Assembly: GCF_000688515.1 (NCBI RefSeq)
Contig: NZ_JHZK01000013.1
Coordinates: forward strand, 24,929-88,928
DNA length: 64,000 bases
Direction of reading: 5' to 3'
From: Afifella pfennigii DSM 17143
Lineage (GTDB): Bacteria; Pseudomonadota; Alphaproteobacteria; Rhizobiales; Afifellaceae
Below, piece by piece: positions 9,204 to 18,583 of this stretch. Position 1 is the stretch's first letter. The number at the start of each line of letters is the position of its first letter. The position numbers and the translations under genes are program-made. The notes under the pieces were generated by a model, which was not told the DNA's origin, ran no database searches, and saw nothing but the letters and a program-made list of their open reading frames with translations.

Positions 9204-9779
9204 ATGTACCGTCTGATCGCGCTTTGCCTGCTCGCCCTTGCGGCCATCGTGCCGGTCCAGCACGCGGCCGCGCAGGACAGCACGCAGAACGCCTCCAGCC
9301 AGGACGAGCCGAGCGCGGAGCACATGCAGCTCGCCCGCCAGGTCCTGGCCGCATCGGGCCTTTCGCGTTCCTTCGACGAAATCCTGCCGACGGTGGCGGA
9401 CGAAGCCAAGTCGACGCTCATCCGCGCCAACCCGCAGGCGCAGCTCGGCATTATCGAAATCGTCGACAAGGTGGCGCTGCAGATGGTCGATCGCCGTTCC
9501 GAGCTGGAGACTCGGCTCTCGCGCATCTGGGCGCTGAACTACAGCCAGCAGGAGCTGCAGGACCTGCTGACCTTCTTCCGGACCGAGACCGGCAAGAAGT
9601 TCGGCGTCAATCTCGTCGACCTGCTCGGTGCGCAGATCACCGTCAGCCAGGCTTGGGCGCAGGAGCTCGGCACCGAGATGATGCAGCGCGCTACCGAGGA
9701 GCTGCAGAAGATCACCGCCAGCGAGGCGCAGAAGCTGCAGGCGGCCCCGCCGGAGACGCCGCAGCAGCAGAGCCAGTGA
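9204..9779 (+). CDS. Exported DUF2059 domain protein
   Basis: This 191-residue periplasmic protein has a signal peptide (LIALCLLALAAIVPVQHAAA, cut near residue 24) and one DUF2059 helical domain. That domain is recognised by SFDEILPTVADEAKSTLI and by the aromatic motif DLLTFFRTETGKKFGVN close to the C-terminus. The C-terminal tail is Gln/Pro-rich and probably disordered. The family is widespread in alphaproteobacteria and has no assigned activity. The ATG at 9204 follows the ribosome binding site AGGAGA. It lies between rpiA and gor and may be co-transcribed with both. Confidence 0.85.
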   Translation: MYRLIALCLLALAAIVPVQHAAAQDSTQNASSQDEPSAEHMQLARQVLAASGLSRSFDEILPTVADEAKSTLIRANPQAQLGIIEIVDKVALQMVDRRSELETRLSRIWALNYSQQELQDLLTFFRTETGKKFGVNLVDLLGAQITVSQAWAQELGTEMMQRATEELQKITASEAQKLQAAPPETPQQQSQ

Positions 9780-9831
9780 TCGCCTGCCGCGTTATTCGGC
9801 GAATTTGGTAGGACAGCAGGCCGGCAACGCC

Positions 9832-11235
9832 ATGAATGCACGCCGTCACGACTACGATCTCTTCGTCATCGGGGCCGGCTCAGGCGGCGTGCGAGCCGCG
9901 CGCCTTGCCGCCCAGACGGGTGCGCGCGTCGCCGTGGCGGAGGAAAGCCGCGTCGGCGGCACCTGCGTCATCCGCGGCTGCGTGCCCAAGAAGCTCCTCG
10001 TCTATGCCTCCCAGTTCGGCGAGGCCTTCCAGGACAGCATCGGCTATGGCTGGTCCTATGACGATGCTCGTTTCGACTGGCCTACTCTCATCGCCCATAA
10101 GGATCGCGAGATCGCCCGTCTGGAAGGCCTTTATCGCGCCAATCTCGAAAAGGCCGGGGTCGAGCTGATCGACGAGCGCGCGGTGCTCGCCGGCGGCCAC
10201 GACATCCATCTTCAGGGCTCCGGTCGCACCGTCTCGGCCGAGCGCATTCTGATCGCCACCGGGGGCCGGCCGAACCCGCATCAGGCGCTTGAGGGCCACG
10301 AGCTCTGCATCACCTCCGACGAGGCCTTCCATCTGGAAAAGCTGCCGGAGAAGATCGTCATCGCCGGCGGCGGTTATATCGCCGTGGAATTCGCCGGCAT
10401 TTTCGCCTCCATGGGGGTGGAGACGACGATCCTCTATCGCGGCAAGGAGATCCTTCAGCGTTTCGACATGGATCTTCGGCGCCTCCTGCATGCCGAATAC
10501 GAGAACAAGGGCATCCACATTCGCTGCCAGGACGTCTTCGGGCGGGTGGAACGCCTCGATAACGGCTGGCTGCGCGGCACCTTTCTCGGCGGCGACTGCT
10601 ACGATGCCGAACAGATCATGCTCGCCGTCGGTCGTCTTCCCAACACGGCGGGTCTCGGCCTGGAAAAGCTCGGCATCGAGACCGACAAGCGCGGCTCTAT
10701 CTGCGTCGACGATTATTCGCGCACCAATGTGGAGCATGTCTGGGCGATTGGCGACGTCACCGACCGCATGCAATTGACGCCGGTCGCCATCCACGAGGCG
10801 ATGTGCTTCGTCGATACGGTCTTTCACGATCGGCCGACCCGTCCCGATTACGATTTCGTCCCCACCGCCGTTTTCTCGCAGCCGGAGATCGGCACGGTCG
10901 GCATGACGGAAGACGAGGCGCGCAAGAAGGTCGATCACCTCGCCATCTACAAGACCGTCTTCCGACCGATGAAGAACACGCTCGCCGGGCGCTCCGAGCG
11001 CATGCTGATGAAGCTCGTCGTCGATGCCGATACCGACAAGGTGCTCGGCGCCCACGTGCTCGGACCGGATGCCGGCGAGACGGCGCAGCTTCTCGGCATT
11101 TCGGTGAAGATGGGCGCCACCAAGGCCGATTTCGATCGCACTATGGCGGTGCATCCGACCGCGGCCGAGGAACTTGTCACCATGTACAAGCCGACGGCCG
11201 TTATCCGCCGCGGCGAGGTGGTGGAGGCGGCCTGA
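9832..11235 (+). CDS. gor: Glutathione-disulfide reductase
   Basis: This is a 467-residue flavoprotein that reduces glutathione disulfide with NADPH. It shows an N-terminal FAD-binding GAGSGGVRAAR, the redox-active disulfide CVIRGC (Cys45, Cys50), the NAD(P)-binding GGGYIAVEFAGIF, a second FAD motif WAIGDVTDRMQLTP, and the C-terminal dimer domain with the catalytic His-Glu pair in AVHPTAAEELVTMY. Arg residues after GGGYIAVE (LYRGKEIL) suit NADPH. An upstream start at 9805 exists, but MNARRHDYDLFVIG fits better. Two other gamma-glutamyl peptide genes lie within 4 kb (12638 and 13212). Confidence 0.94.
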   Translation: MNARRHDYDLFVIGAGSGGVRAARLAAQTGARVAVAEESRVGGTCVIRGCVPKKLLVYASQFGEAFQDSIGYGWSYDDARFDWPTLIAHKDREIARLEGLYRANLEKAGVELIDERAVLAGGHDIHLQGSGRTVSAERILIATGGRPNPHQALEGHELCITSDEAFHLEKLPEKIVIAGGGYIAVEFAGIFASMGVETTILYRGKEILQRFDMDLRRLLHAEYENKGIHIRCQDVFGRVERLDNGWLRGTFLGGDCYDAEQIMLAVGRLPNTAGLGLEKLGIETDKRGSICVDDYSRTNVEHVWAIGDVTDRMQLTPVAIHEAMCFVDTVFHDRPTRPDYDFVPTAVFSQPEIGTVGMTEDEARKKVDHLAIYKTVFRPMKNTLAGRSERMLMKLVVDADTDKVLGAHVLGPDAGETAQLLGISVKMGATKADFDRTMAVHPTAAEELVTMYKPTAVIRRGEVVEAA

Positions 11236-11241
11236 GCGGCC

Positions 11242-12456
11242 TCAGTAGACGCGCCGCAATCGCAAGGCCGCAAAAGTCGCTAAGAGCCCGCCGAGCGCCA
11301 GGAGGCTGAAAGTCAGCCCCCAACTGACGGGCAGGGAGAAATCCTGCCCCCGCGCGAAGTCCAGAACGCCGCCGGCCGCGATCGGCGCGACAGCGCCCGC
11401 CCCGAAACCTAAAAGCGCGCGCACGGCAAGCACCTGGCCGAGCACGCCGGGCTCGGTCGTCTCCGTCAGCGCCACCGTCAGCACGGGCGAATCGGCGATG
11501 GAGGAGACCGATTGCAGCATGGCGAGCGTGGCGAGGATGACGAGCGGGGCCGTCACCAGCCAGCCGAGCGAGAAGGAGATCGCCGTGGCGATCGCCGCGA
11601 CGCCGACGAGCACGGTGCGCCTTCCGAGCCGGTCCGACAGGCCGCCCATGCTGAAGGAGGCGCCGGCGCCGAGAAGATGCATGCCGGCGATGAGAAGCGC
11701 GCTCTGGCCGCTGGCAAAGCCGAGATCCTGGCCGGAAAGAGCGAAGGCGGCCGCCAGAAGCGCCGGCATCCAAGCCCAGGCTCCGAGAAGCTCCCAGGAA
11801 TGGAAGACGTAGCCGGCCGTCAGAAGCCGGGTCTCGCGCGCCCGCCAAAGCGCCTCCAAGATGCCGTGCCCGGCCTGGCGCGGATGGATGGTGTTCTCGC
11901 TTTCCCGCAGGAGCGCAAGCAGGATGACGGAACCGATGCCCGGCACGATTCCGGCGAGCAGGAAGGCCGTCTGGTAGTCCGCAAGCGACAGGCAGGCGCC
12001 CGTCAAGGCCAGGGAGAAGGCGTAGCCGACGGAGGTGGAGGCGATCAGCCAGCCCATCGCCGCCCCGCGCCTTCCGCTGGCCGCGCGCTCCGAAAACAGC
12101 ATGATGAGCGGCGTGTAGATGCCGCCCTGTGACAGCCCGATCAGCGCGTAAAGGACGAGCGCGCTCCCCCAGTCGCGAGCAAACAGGCCGAAGAGGAGCG
12201 AGGAGAGGGCGCTCGCCACGGCCGAGACCTGCACCATGCGCTTGGCGCCGAAATGGTCGGAAGCCCAGGCGAAGACGAAGAGCGAGACGGCGTAGGCGAC
12301 CGTGAAGGCGGAAACCACGGCGCCGGCGCTCGCGGCGGAGATGCCCCATTCTTGCTGCAGCACCGGGATGGCGGCCGCCACCGTCATGAAATTGGCGAAA
12401 AGGAAGACGCGGGAGAGACAGACGAGCATCGTCCATCGTCCGACGGAGAACGTCAT
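11242..12456 (-). CDS. MFS transporter
   Basis: This 404-residue major facilitator permease has about 12 helices. The conserved loop 2-3 motif is WASDHFGAKRMVQ and its repeat in the second half is GGLSDRLGRRTVLVG. The first helix region contains RVFLFANFMTVAAAIPVL. The substrate is unknown. It resembles the CynX/nitrate-like and YfcJ-like sets only loosely. The frame extends to 12564, but the extra 36 residues are not hydrophobic or conserved-looking, so MTFSVGRWTM at 12456 is taken as the start. It is convergent with gor, 6 bp apart. Confidence 0.85.
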   Translation of the reverse strand: MTFSVGRWTMLVCLSRVFLFANFMTVAAAIPVLQQEWGISAASAGAVVSAFTVAYAVSLFVFAWASDHFGAKRMVQVSAVASALSSLLFGLFARDWGSALVLYALIGLSQGGIYTPLIMLFSERAASGRRGAAMGWLIASTSVGYAFSLALTGACLSLADYQTAFLLAGIVPGIGSVILLALLRESENTIHPRQAGHGILEALWRARETRLLTAGYVFHSWELLGAWAWMPALLAAAFALSGQDLGFASGQSALLIAGMHLLGAGASFSMGGLSDRLGRRTVLVGVAAIATAISFSLGWLVTAPLVILATLAMLQSVSSIADSPVLTVALTETTEPGVLGQVLAVRALLGFGAGAVAPIAAGGVLDFARGQDFSLPVSWGLTFSLLALGGLLATFAALRLRRVY

Positions 12457-12637
12457 GGCCCTTCCTTGGCTAAAGACGCGGAACGGGCAGGGAGCGCCCA
12501 ATGGTGTGCCGGGACGCTGTAGGCCGATTTCGCTGCTGCGTCGAGCCGGCCGCACAGCTGGCACATCGATGGAGGCGAAGCTGGCAGATTAGGCCGCAAG
12601 GCCCTAGATTCCCGCGCGAGATGCCGAAAGGATCTGC

Positions 12638-13225
12638 ATGTTCACCTGTTTCGGATACGGCTCGCTGGTCAACCGTGCGACCCTGTCTGAGGCAAGCAAG
12701 GTCGCGCCGGGGCGACTGAAGGGCTGGCGCCGCGCCTGGCGCCATTCCGGCAAGACCGCCTATGGCGGGCGCTGCACGCTGACCGTGGTTGAGGACGAGG
12801 CCTGCGAGATCTGGGGCGCCATCGTGGCGATCCCGCTTGCCGAGCGGCCCGATCTCGACCGGCGCGAGGCGCAATACGACGCCGTGGCGCCGCCGGGCGA
12901 GCACGTCACCTGGTTCGAAGGCCGCCCGCAGGGCTGGCCCGATCCGCATCTTTATGTCGGCCATGCCGAATACGGCCGGCCGGGCGATGCCGACAACCCC
13001 ATCATGCTCTCCTATCTCGACGTGGTGATCGCCGGCTTTCACGCCGCCTATGGCGAGGAAGGCGTGGCGCACTTCCTGGAGACGACGGCCGAATGGCACG
13101 TGCCGATCCTCAACGACCGCGCCGCGCCGCGCTATCCGCGCGCGCTCCTTCTCAGCGAGCGCGAGAGGGGGATTGTCGACGAGGCGATAAAGGCCGCCGG
13201 AGCGGTGAAGATCAGGCGGGGCTAG
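12638..13225 (+). CDS. Gamma-glutamylcyclotransferase-family protein
   Basis: This cytosolic 195-residue protein has the AIG2/GGCT fold, which releases 5-oxoproline from gamma-glutamyl amines or amino acids. The N-terminal substrate loop is CFGYGSLVNRATL, the hallmark (Y)GSL. It is longer than plain GGCT (about 120-150 residues) because of a C-terminal helical part with YLDVVIAGFHAAYGEEGV. It could be a ChaC-like or a general gamma-glutamyl cyclotransferase, and the exact substrate is open. Its last 14 bp overlap the end of the convergent carboxylate-amine ligase gene, also a gamma-glutamyl chemistry enzyme. Confidence 0.82.
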   Translation: MFTCFGYGSLVNRATLSEASKVAPGRLKGWRRAWRHSGKTAYGGRCTLTVVEDEACEIWGAIVAIPLAERPDLDRREAQYDAVAPPGEHVTWFEGRPQGWPDPHLYVGHAEYGRPGDADNPIMLSYLDVVIAGFHAAYGEEGVAHFLETTAEWHVPILNDRAAPRYPRALLLSERERGIVDEAIKAAGAVKIRRG

Positions 13226-14399
13226 CCTGCGGAGCAACGACGGTGCGCGGCGCCGGATCGTGACAGCCGGCGAGCGTTTCGGCCAGCAGATGGTCGACCA
13301 CCTCGCGTAGCGCCTCCGCCTCGCTCGCCCCGGCCTCGATGGCATTTTCGTAGACGGCGAGCTGCTTGTCGGCGCTGGTGCCGCCGGAGGCGATGCCGCG
13401 GATGCGCTCCACCTCCGCGGCGCAGCCGAAATGGTCGGCATCCTCGGCGACAAGATCGATGATCTCGCCGGCGAGCTCGTGGAAAGGCACCAGCTCGCCG
13501 CGGCCGAAATCGATGAGCTCGCCCTCCGATCCGTGCCGCTGTGCGATCCAGCGGTTCTCGGCGATCAGCGCCATCGGATAGTGGCGCCAACGCTGGTTGT
13601 CGCGTCTGAGGCGCCACAGCATGCGCGCCAGGCAGCGGAAGGTGGCGGCGATGGCGAGCGCGTCGTCGAGATGCGTGCACACATCGGTGACGCGCATCTC
13701 CAGGGTGGGAAAGCGCACCGAGGGGCGCAGGTCCCACCAAATCTTGGTGGCGTCCTCAATGACGCCGGCGCCGGTCAAGACCGAGACGAAGCGCTCAAAC
13801 TCGCCCCAGGAGGAGAAGCGCTCCGGCGGCCCTGAGCGGGGCAGGGCGTCGAAGACGGTGAGGCGGAAGGATTTCAGCCCCGCCTTGCGCCCCTGCCAGA
13901 AGGGCGAGGAGGTGGAAAGGCACAGAAGGTGCGGCAGGAAATAGGCGAGCTGGTTGTGCAGGTCGATCCTGAGCTCCGCATCCTCCACCCCGACATGGAT
14001 ATGCATGCCGCAGATGACCAGTCGCCGGCCGACCACCTGCAGGCTTTCCGCGATCTCGCGATAGCGCGGCTTGTCGGTGGAGCGCTGCTCGCTCCATTGG
14101 GCGAAGGGATGCGTGGAGGCGGCCATCGGCGCCAGGCCGTACTTGCCCGCCTCTTCGGCGATGGTGCTGCGCAGGCGCACGAGCTCGCGGCGCGCTTCGG
14201 CGAGGCTGGCGCAGACCGGTGTGCCGACCTCTATTTGGCAGCGCAGGAATTCCGGCGCCACGGAATTACCGAGGATTTCCTGGCAGGAGGTAAGAAGCTG
14301 TTCCGGCGGATCGACGCAAAGGTCACGGCTATTCTTGTCGACGAGGAGATACTCCTCCTCGACGCCGATGGTAAACTTCGGCTCTTCCGCTGCCATCAT
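13212..14399 (-). CDS. Glutamate-cysteine ligase-like carboxylate-amine ligase (YbdK/GCS2)
   Basis: This 395-residue ATP-grasp-related enzyme belongs to the GCS2 family (YbdK/EgtA-like), which forms gamma-glutamyl amide bonds. It shows FTIGVEEEYLLVD (ATP and metal-binding glutamates), GMHIHVGVEDAE (His residues of the active site) and FPTLEMRVTDVCTHLDDAL. Members have weak glutamate-cysteine ligase activity or unknown physiological substrates, so it is not safe to call it the main GshA. The frame is open to 14600, but the family N-terminus begins at the ATG pair 14399/14396. It is divergent from the DAHP synthase gene. Confidence 0.87.
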   Translation of the reverse strand: MMAAEEPKFTIGVEEEYLLVDKNSRDLCVDPPEQLLTSCQEILGNSVAPEFLRCQIEVGTPVCASLAEARRELVRLRSTIAEEAGKYGLAPMAASTHPFAQWSEQRSTDKPRYREIAESLQVVGRRLVICGMHIHVGVEDAELRIDLHNQLAYFLPHLLCLSTSSPFWQGRKAGLKSFRLTVFDALPRSGPPERFSSWGEFERFVSVLTGAGVIEDATKIWWDLRPSVRFPTLEMRVTDVCTHLDDALAIAATFRCLARMLWRLRRDNQRWRHYPMALIAENRWIAQRHGSEGELIDFGRGELVPFHELAGEIIDLVAEDADHFGCAAEVERIRGIASGGTSADKQLAVYENAIEAGASEAEALREVVDHLLAETLAGCHDPAPRTVVAPQASPA

Positions 14400-14589
14400 G
14401 CGATTTTGCGTGCTTCGCGGCTCGCGCGCAAGCGCGCGCTTTGCCGGCAAGGTCTTCTGCATGCGGCGCTTTGTGCCCTGCCGGGTTGACGCTGGAAGCC
14501 GAAGGGTCGATAGCGTAGCGCGCAGATAAAAGGCCGGGTCGAGCCTGCCGAAGGCGGGCGCTCGCGTCCTGCTGTCGAAGAGTTGCGAT

Positions 14590-15972
14590 ATGGATAGCAA
14601 GTGGAGCCCGGCCTCCTGGCGTGGCCGACCGATCGAGCAGGTCCCGGACTACCCGGACCCTGAGGCGCTGGAGAGCGTGGAAGCGCGGCTTGCCACCTAT
14701 CCGCCACTGGTGTTCGCCGGCGAGGCGCGCAAGCTGAAGAAGGCGCTCGCCGAGGCGGCGGAAGGCAGGGCCTTCCTGCTCCAGGGCGGCGATTGCGCCG
14801 AGAGCTTCGTGGAGCACGGCGCCGATACGATCCGCGACTTCTTCCGCGTCTTCCTGCAGATGGCGGTGGTTCTCACCTTCGCCGGCCGCTCGCCGGTGGT
14901 GAAGGTCGGCCGCATCGCCGGCCAGTTCGCCAAGCCTCGCTCTTCCCCGACGGAGCGCCAGGGCGATATCGAGCTGCCCACCTATCGCGGCGACATCATC
15001 AACGGCATCGAGTTCGACGAGGCCTCAAGGCTGCCCGATCCTGTGCGCCTGGAGATGGCCTATCGCCAGTCGGCAGCGACGCTCAACCTCTTGCGTGCTT
15101 TCGCGCAGGGCGGCTTCGCCAATCTGGAGCATGTGCATCAATGGATGCTGAGCTTCATCAAGGACAGCCCGCAGGCGCATCGCTACCAGGCGCTGGCCGA
15201 CCAGATCAGCGAGACGCTCGGCTTCATGCGCGCCATCGGGCTGGATGCCGATTCCACGCCCTCGCTGCGCCAGACGGATTTCTTCACCAGCCACGAAGCG
15301 CTGCTTCTGGGTTATGAGCAGGCGCTGACGCGCGTCGATTCCACCTCCGGCGACTGGTACGCCACCTCCGGCCATCTTCTGTGGATCGGCGACCGCACGC
15401 GCCAGCCGGAGAACGCCCATGTCGAGTTCTGCCGGGGCATCAAGAACCCGCTCGGCCTGAAATGCGGGCCCTCGATGGACGCCGACGGGCTGCTGCGCCT
15501 CATCGACCTCCTCAACCCGGCGAACGAGCCGGGCCGGCTGACGCTGATCACCCGCTTCGGCGCCAAGGAGATCGGCAAGATGCTGCCGCCGCTCATCCGC
15601 GCCGTGGAGCGGGAAGGGCGCAAGGTCCTCTGGTCGTGCGACCCGATGCACGGCAACACCGTCAAGGCGGCGAACGGCTACAAGACGCGGCCCTTCACAT
15701 CGATCCTGGAGGAGGTGGAGGACTTCTTCGCCATCCATGCGGCGGAAGGCACCCATGCCGGCGGCATGCATATCGAGATGACGGGCAAGAACGTCACCGA
15801 ATGCATCGGCGGCGCGCGCGCCGTGGAGGTGGAGCATCTGTCGGACCGCTACCACACCCATTGCGACCCGCGTCTCAACGCCGACCAGGCGCTGGAACTG
15901 GCTTTCCTGGTCGCCGAGCTTTTGCGCAAGGAGCGGGTGAACCGGGAATCCAGGCAGCTCGCGGCCGGCTGA
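14590..15972 (+). CDS. aroG: Class II 3-deoxy-7-phosphoheptulonate synthase
   Basis: This enzyme condenses phosphoenolpyruvate and erythrose-4-phosphate, the first step of the shikimate pathway to aromatic amino acids. The 460-residue length and motifs fit the plant-like class II (AroAII) type: [18 protein letters not shown] at the N-terminus, [12 protein letters not shown] with the metal-binding Cys, [24 protein letters not shown], and ECIGGARAV near the end. It is probably the first gene of a run with a GFA protein (5 bp downstream) and dgkA. No feedback domain other than the class II insertions is visible. Confidence 0.95.
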   Translation: MDSKWSPASWRGRPIEQVPDYPDPEALESVEARLATYPPLVFAGEARKLKKALAEAAEGRAFLLQGGDCAESFVEHGADTIRDFFRVFLQMAVVLTFAGRSPVVKVGRIAGQFAKPRSSPTERQGDIELPTYRGDIINGIEFDEASRLPDPVRLEMAYRQSAATLNLLRAFAQGGFANLEHVHQWMLSFIKDSPQAHRYQALADQISETLGFMRAIGLDADSTPSLRQTDFFTSHEALLLGYEQALTRVDSTSGDWYATSGHLLWIGDRTRQPENAHVEFCRGIKNPLGLKCGPSMDADGLLRLIDLLNPANEPGRLTLITRFGAKEIGKMLPPLIRAVEREGRKVLWSCDPMHGNTVKAANGYKTRPFTSILEEVEDFFAIHAAEGTHAGGMHIEMTGKNVTECIGGARAVEVEHLSDRYHTHCDPRLNADQALELAFLVAELLRKERVNRESRQLAAG

Positions 15973-15977
15973 GGCGG

Positions 15978-16394
15978 GTGCCCCTTTCCGGCAGCTGCGC
16001 CTGCGGGGCGGTAACGTTCTCCCTCGCCGGCGGGGCGGGGCCGGTAAGGGCCTGCCACTGCACCGCCTGCCGCAAGCAATCCGGCCATTTCTGGGCGGCG
16101 AGCCAGGCCGCGAAAGCCGATCTCATCATCGCCGGCACGGAATATGTTCGCTGGTTCCGTGCTTCGCCGCAGGCCCGCCGAGGCTTCTGCGAGCTCTGCG
16201 GCTCCACGCTCTTCTTCGAGAAGCCTGGCAGCGAGCGCATCTCCTTCTCTGCCGGCGCGCTCGACGGCGAGACGGGGCTTTCCCTTGCTGCGCACATTTT
16301 CGTGGCGGAGAAGGGCGACTACTACGATATCACTGGTGATGTGCCGTGTTTCGACGGCTTCGACGCGGCGGCTAGGGAACGGGGCGAGGAATGA
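15978..16394 (+). CDS. GFA-family (glutathione-dependent formaldehyde-activating-like) protein
   Basis: This 138-residue zinc-binding protein of the GFA/CENP-V fold carries the typical set of cysteines: SCACGAVTF, ACHCTACRKQSG and FCELCGSTLFF. The founding enzyme Gfa was linked to S-hydroxymethylglutathione formation, but most members have no proven activity. The frame continues upstream inside aroG, so a GTG at 15978, only 5 bp after the aroG stop, is the sensible start; no ATG fits. Its stop codon overlaps the ATG of dgkA by 4 bp. A second GFA gene occurs at 31029. Confidence 0.82.
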   Translation: MPLSGSCACGAVTFSLAGGAGPVRACHCTACRKQSGHFWAASQAAKADLIIAGTEYVRWFRASPQARRGFCELCGSTLFFEKPGSERISFSAGALDGETGLSLAAHIFVAEKGDYYDITGDVPCFDGFDAAARERGEE

Positions 16395-16825
16395 GCGACG
16401 GCACCAAGGCGCGCGGGGCGGTCGCGGGAAACCGCAAACGCCAGGCGGCAATCCCCGGAAGGGGCGGCCTGCGCCGCATCGCCGAAGCCTCGCTCAATTC
16501 CCTGCGCGGGCTGAAGAACGCTCTCGGCACGGAAGCGGCCGTGCAGCAGGAAGTGGCAGTGCTTGCCCTCGGCGTGCCGCTCGCCTTTTTCGTCGCCAGC
16601 GATGCCTGGACCTGGCTCGCCCTCGTGGGCAGCCTGCTCTTCGTGCTGACGGTTGAGCTTCTCAACACTGCGGTGGAGCGGCTGTGCAACCACGTGACGC
16701 CGGAACGGCACGAGGCGATCCGTGTCACCAAGGACATAGCTTCCGCCGGCGTCTTCTTCTCCCTGGTCCTGGCGGGCCTCGTCTGGAGCGTCGCCATTCT
16801 TCAGCGACTTGGCTGGATCGGTTGA
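16391..16825 (+). CDS. dgkA: Diacylglycerol kinase (prokaryotic type)
   Basis: This small inner-membrane kinase recycles diacylglycerol, made during periplasmic glucan or LPS modification, back to phosphatidic acid. Of 144 residues, the first 30 are a basic cytosolic extension not found in the E. coli enzyme. The core follows: RIAEASLNSLRGLKNAL, two hydrophobic helices, then the catalytic and metal-binding helix VELLNTAVERLCN, DIASAGVFFSLVLAGLVW and a final helix. The start overlaps the GFA stop by 4 bp, which suggests coupled translation. Confidence 0.92.
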   Translation: MSDGTKARGAVAGNRKRQAAIPGRGGLRRIAEASLNSLRGLKNALGTEAAVQQEVAVLALGVPLAFFVASDAWTWLALVGSLLFVLTVELLNTAVERLCNHVTPERHEAIRVTKDIASAGVFFSLVLAGLVWSVAILQRLGWIG

Positions 16826-16910
16826 CAGAGCGCGCTCCCGGGCTCTCACACCCGTTGCTCTGCCGATAGGCGCGGGCTAATCCCGGCCGGCAAAGTCAAC
16901 CGAGGCCCGC

Positions 16911-18575
16911 ATGACCACCGATCTGCTGCGCATCGCGATCGCCCAGCTCAATCCGATTGTCGGCGACGTCGCCGGCAATCTGTGGAAGGCGCGCAATGCC
17001 CGCCGCGAGGCAGCCGAGAAGGGCGCCGATCTCATCGTCTTCTCCGAACTTTTCCTTGCCGGCTATCCGCCCGAGGATCTGGTGCTGCGCGGCAGCTTCC
17101 AGGAAGCCTGCCTGACGGCGCTGAACGAGCTTGTCGCCGAGACTGGCGACGGCGGGCCGGGCGTCCTCGTCGGGCTGCCCTATCGCGAGGGCGACAAGCT
17201 CTTCAACAGCGTGGCGCTGGCCGATCACGGCGAACTGATCGGCATTCGCCACAAGGTCGAGCTACCGAACTATGCCGTTTTCGACGAGAAGCGCGTCTTT
17301 CATCCAGGGCCGCTGCCGGGGCCGCTCGGCTTTCGCGGCGTGCGCCTCGGCGTGCCTATCTGCGAGGATATCTGGACGGACGAGGTGAGCGAATGCCTTG
17401 CGGAGACCGGCGCGGAGCTCCTCATCGTGCCCAACGGCTCGCCCTATGAGCGCCGCAAGATCGACATTCGCATGCAGATGGCGCTCGCCCGCGTGGTGGA
17501 GACCGGGCTGCCGCTGATTTACGCCAACCAGGTTGGAGGCCAGGACGAGCTCGTCTTCGATGGCGGCTCTTTCGGCCTGGCGGCGGATCGCATGCTGGCT
17601 TTCCAGATGCCGCAATTCACCGAGGAGGTAACGCTGACGGCCTGGCGGCGCGGCGAGGATGGCTGGGCGCTGAGCGAGGGCCCTTTCGTGACCCTGGCCG
17701 ATCAGGTGAGCGCCGACTGGCAGGCCTGCGTGCTCGGCCTCAGGGATTACGTCGACAAGAACCGTTTTCCGGGCGTCGTCCTCGGCCTTTCCGGCGGTAT
17801 CGATTCGGCCCTGTGCGCGGCGATCGCCGTCGACGCGCTCGGGCCCCAGCGTGTGCATTGCGTCATGCTGCCCTACCGCTACACCTCGTCGGAAAGCCTG
17901 AAGGACGCGCAGGAATGCGCCAGGGCGCTCGGCGTGCGCTACGACACCGTGCCGATCGGCGAGGCGGTGGAAGCGATGGAGCGCATGCTGGCGCCGCTTT
18001 TCGCCGGCCATCCTTCCGACGTGACGGAGGAGAACATCCAGTCGCGCGTGCGCGGCACGACGCTGATGGCGATCTCCAACAAGTTCGGCTCCATGCTGGT
18101 GACGACCGGCAACAAGTCGGAGATGTCGGTGGGCTATGCCACGCTCTACGGCGACATGAACGGCGGCTTCAATCCGATCAAGGACCTCTATAAGACCGAG
18201 GTCTACAATCTCGCCCGCTGGCGCAATGCCAACCGGCCGGACGGGCTTTTCGGGCCGGCGGGAACGGTGATCCCTGAAAACGTCATCCAGAAAGCGCCGA
18301 GCGCGGAGCTGCGCGAGGGCCAGAGGGACCAGGATACGCTGCCGCCCTACGACATTCTCGACGCCATCCTGGAAGGCCTGGTGGAGAAGGAAACGAGCGC
18401 CGCCGATCTGGTGGCGGAGGGATTTGAGGCCGACACGGTGAAACGGGTGCAAAAGCTTCTTTACGTCGCCGAATACAAACGCCGGCAGGCCGCGCCCGGC
18501 GTCAAGGTTACCTCACGGCATTTCGGCCGCGACCGGCGCTATCCGATCGTCAATGGCTGGCGCGACGCGGTGTGA
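16911..18575 (+). CDS. nadE: Glutamine-dependent NAD+ synthetase
   Basis: This enzyme makes NAD from nicotinate adenine dinucleotide, using ammonia from glutamine. It has 554 residues in two domains. The N-terminal nitrilase-like glutaminase (about 1-260) has the Glu/Lys/Cys triad in [24 protein letters not shown] and [11 protein letters not shown]. The C-terminal synthetase (about 275-554) has the PP-loop [16 protein letters not shown] and the tail [15 protein letters not shown]. It is followed immediately by gltX: the stop TGA overlaps a GTG that begins the gltX frame. Confidence 0.95.
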   Translation: MTTDLLRIAIAQLNPIVGDVAGNLWKARNARREAAEKGADLIVFSELFLAGYPPEDLVLRGSFQEACLTALNELVAETGDGGPGVLVGLPYREGDKLFNSVALADHGELIGIRHKVELPNYAVFDEKRVFHPGPLPGPLGFRGVRLGVPICEDIWTDEVSECLAETGAELLIVPNGSPYERRKIDIRMQMALARVVETGLPLIYANQVGGQDELVFDGGSFGLAADRMLAFQMPQFTEEVTLTAWRRGEDGWALSEGPFVTLADQVSADWQACVLGLRDYVDKNRFPGVVLGLSGGIDSALCAAIAVDALGPQRVHCVMLPYRYTSSESLKDAQECARALGVRYDTVPIGEAVEAMERMLAPLFAGHPSDVTEENIQSRVRGTTLMAISNKFGSMLVTTGNKSEMSVGYATLYGDMNGGFNPIKDLYKTEVYNLARWRNANRPDGLFGPAGTVIPENVIQKAPSAELREGQRDQDTLPPYDILDAILEGLVEKETSAADLVAEGFEADTVKRVQKLLYVAEYKRRQAAPGVKVTSRHFGRDRRYPIVNGWRDAV

Positions 18576-18583
18576 GTGCTGAC

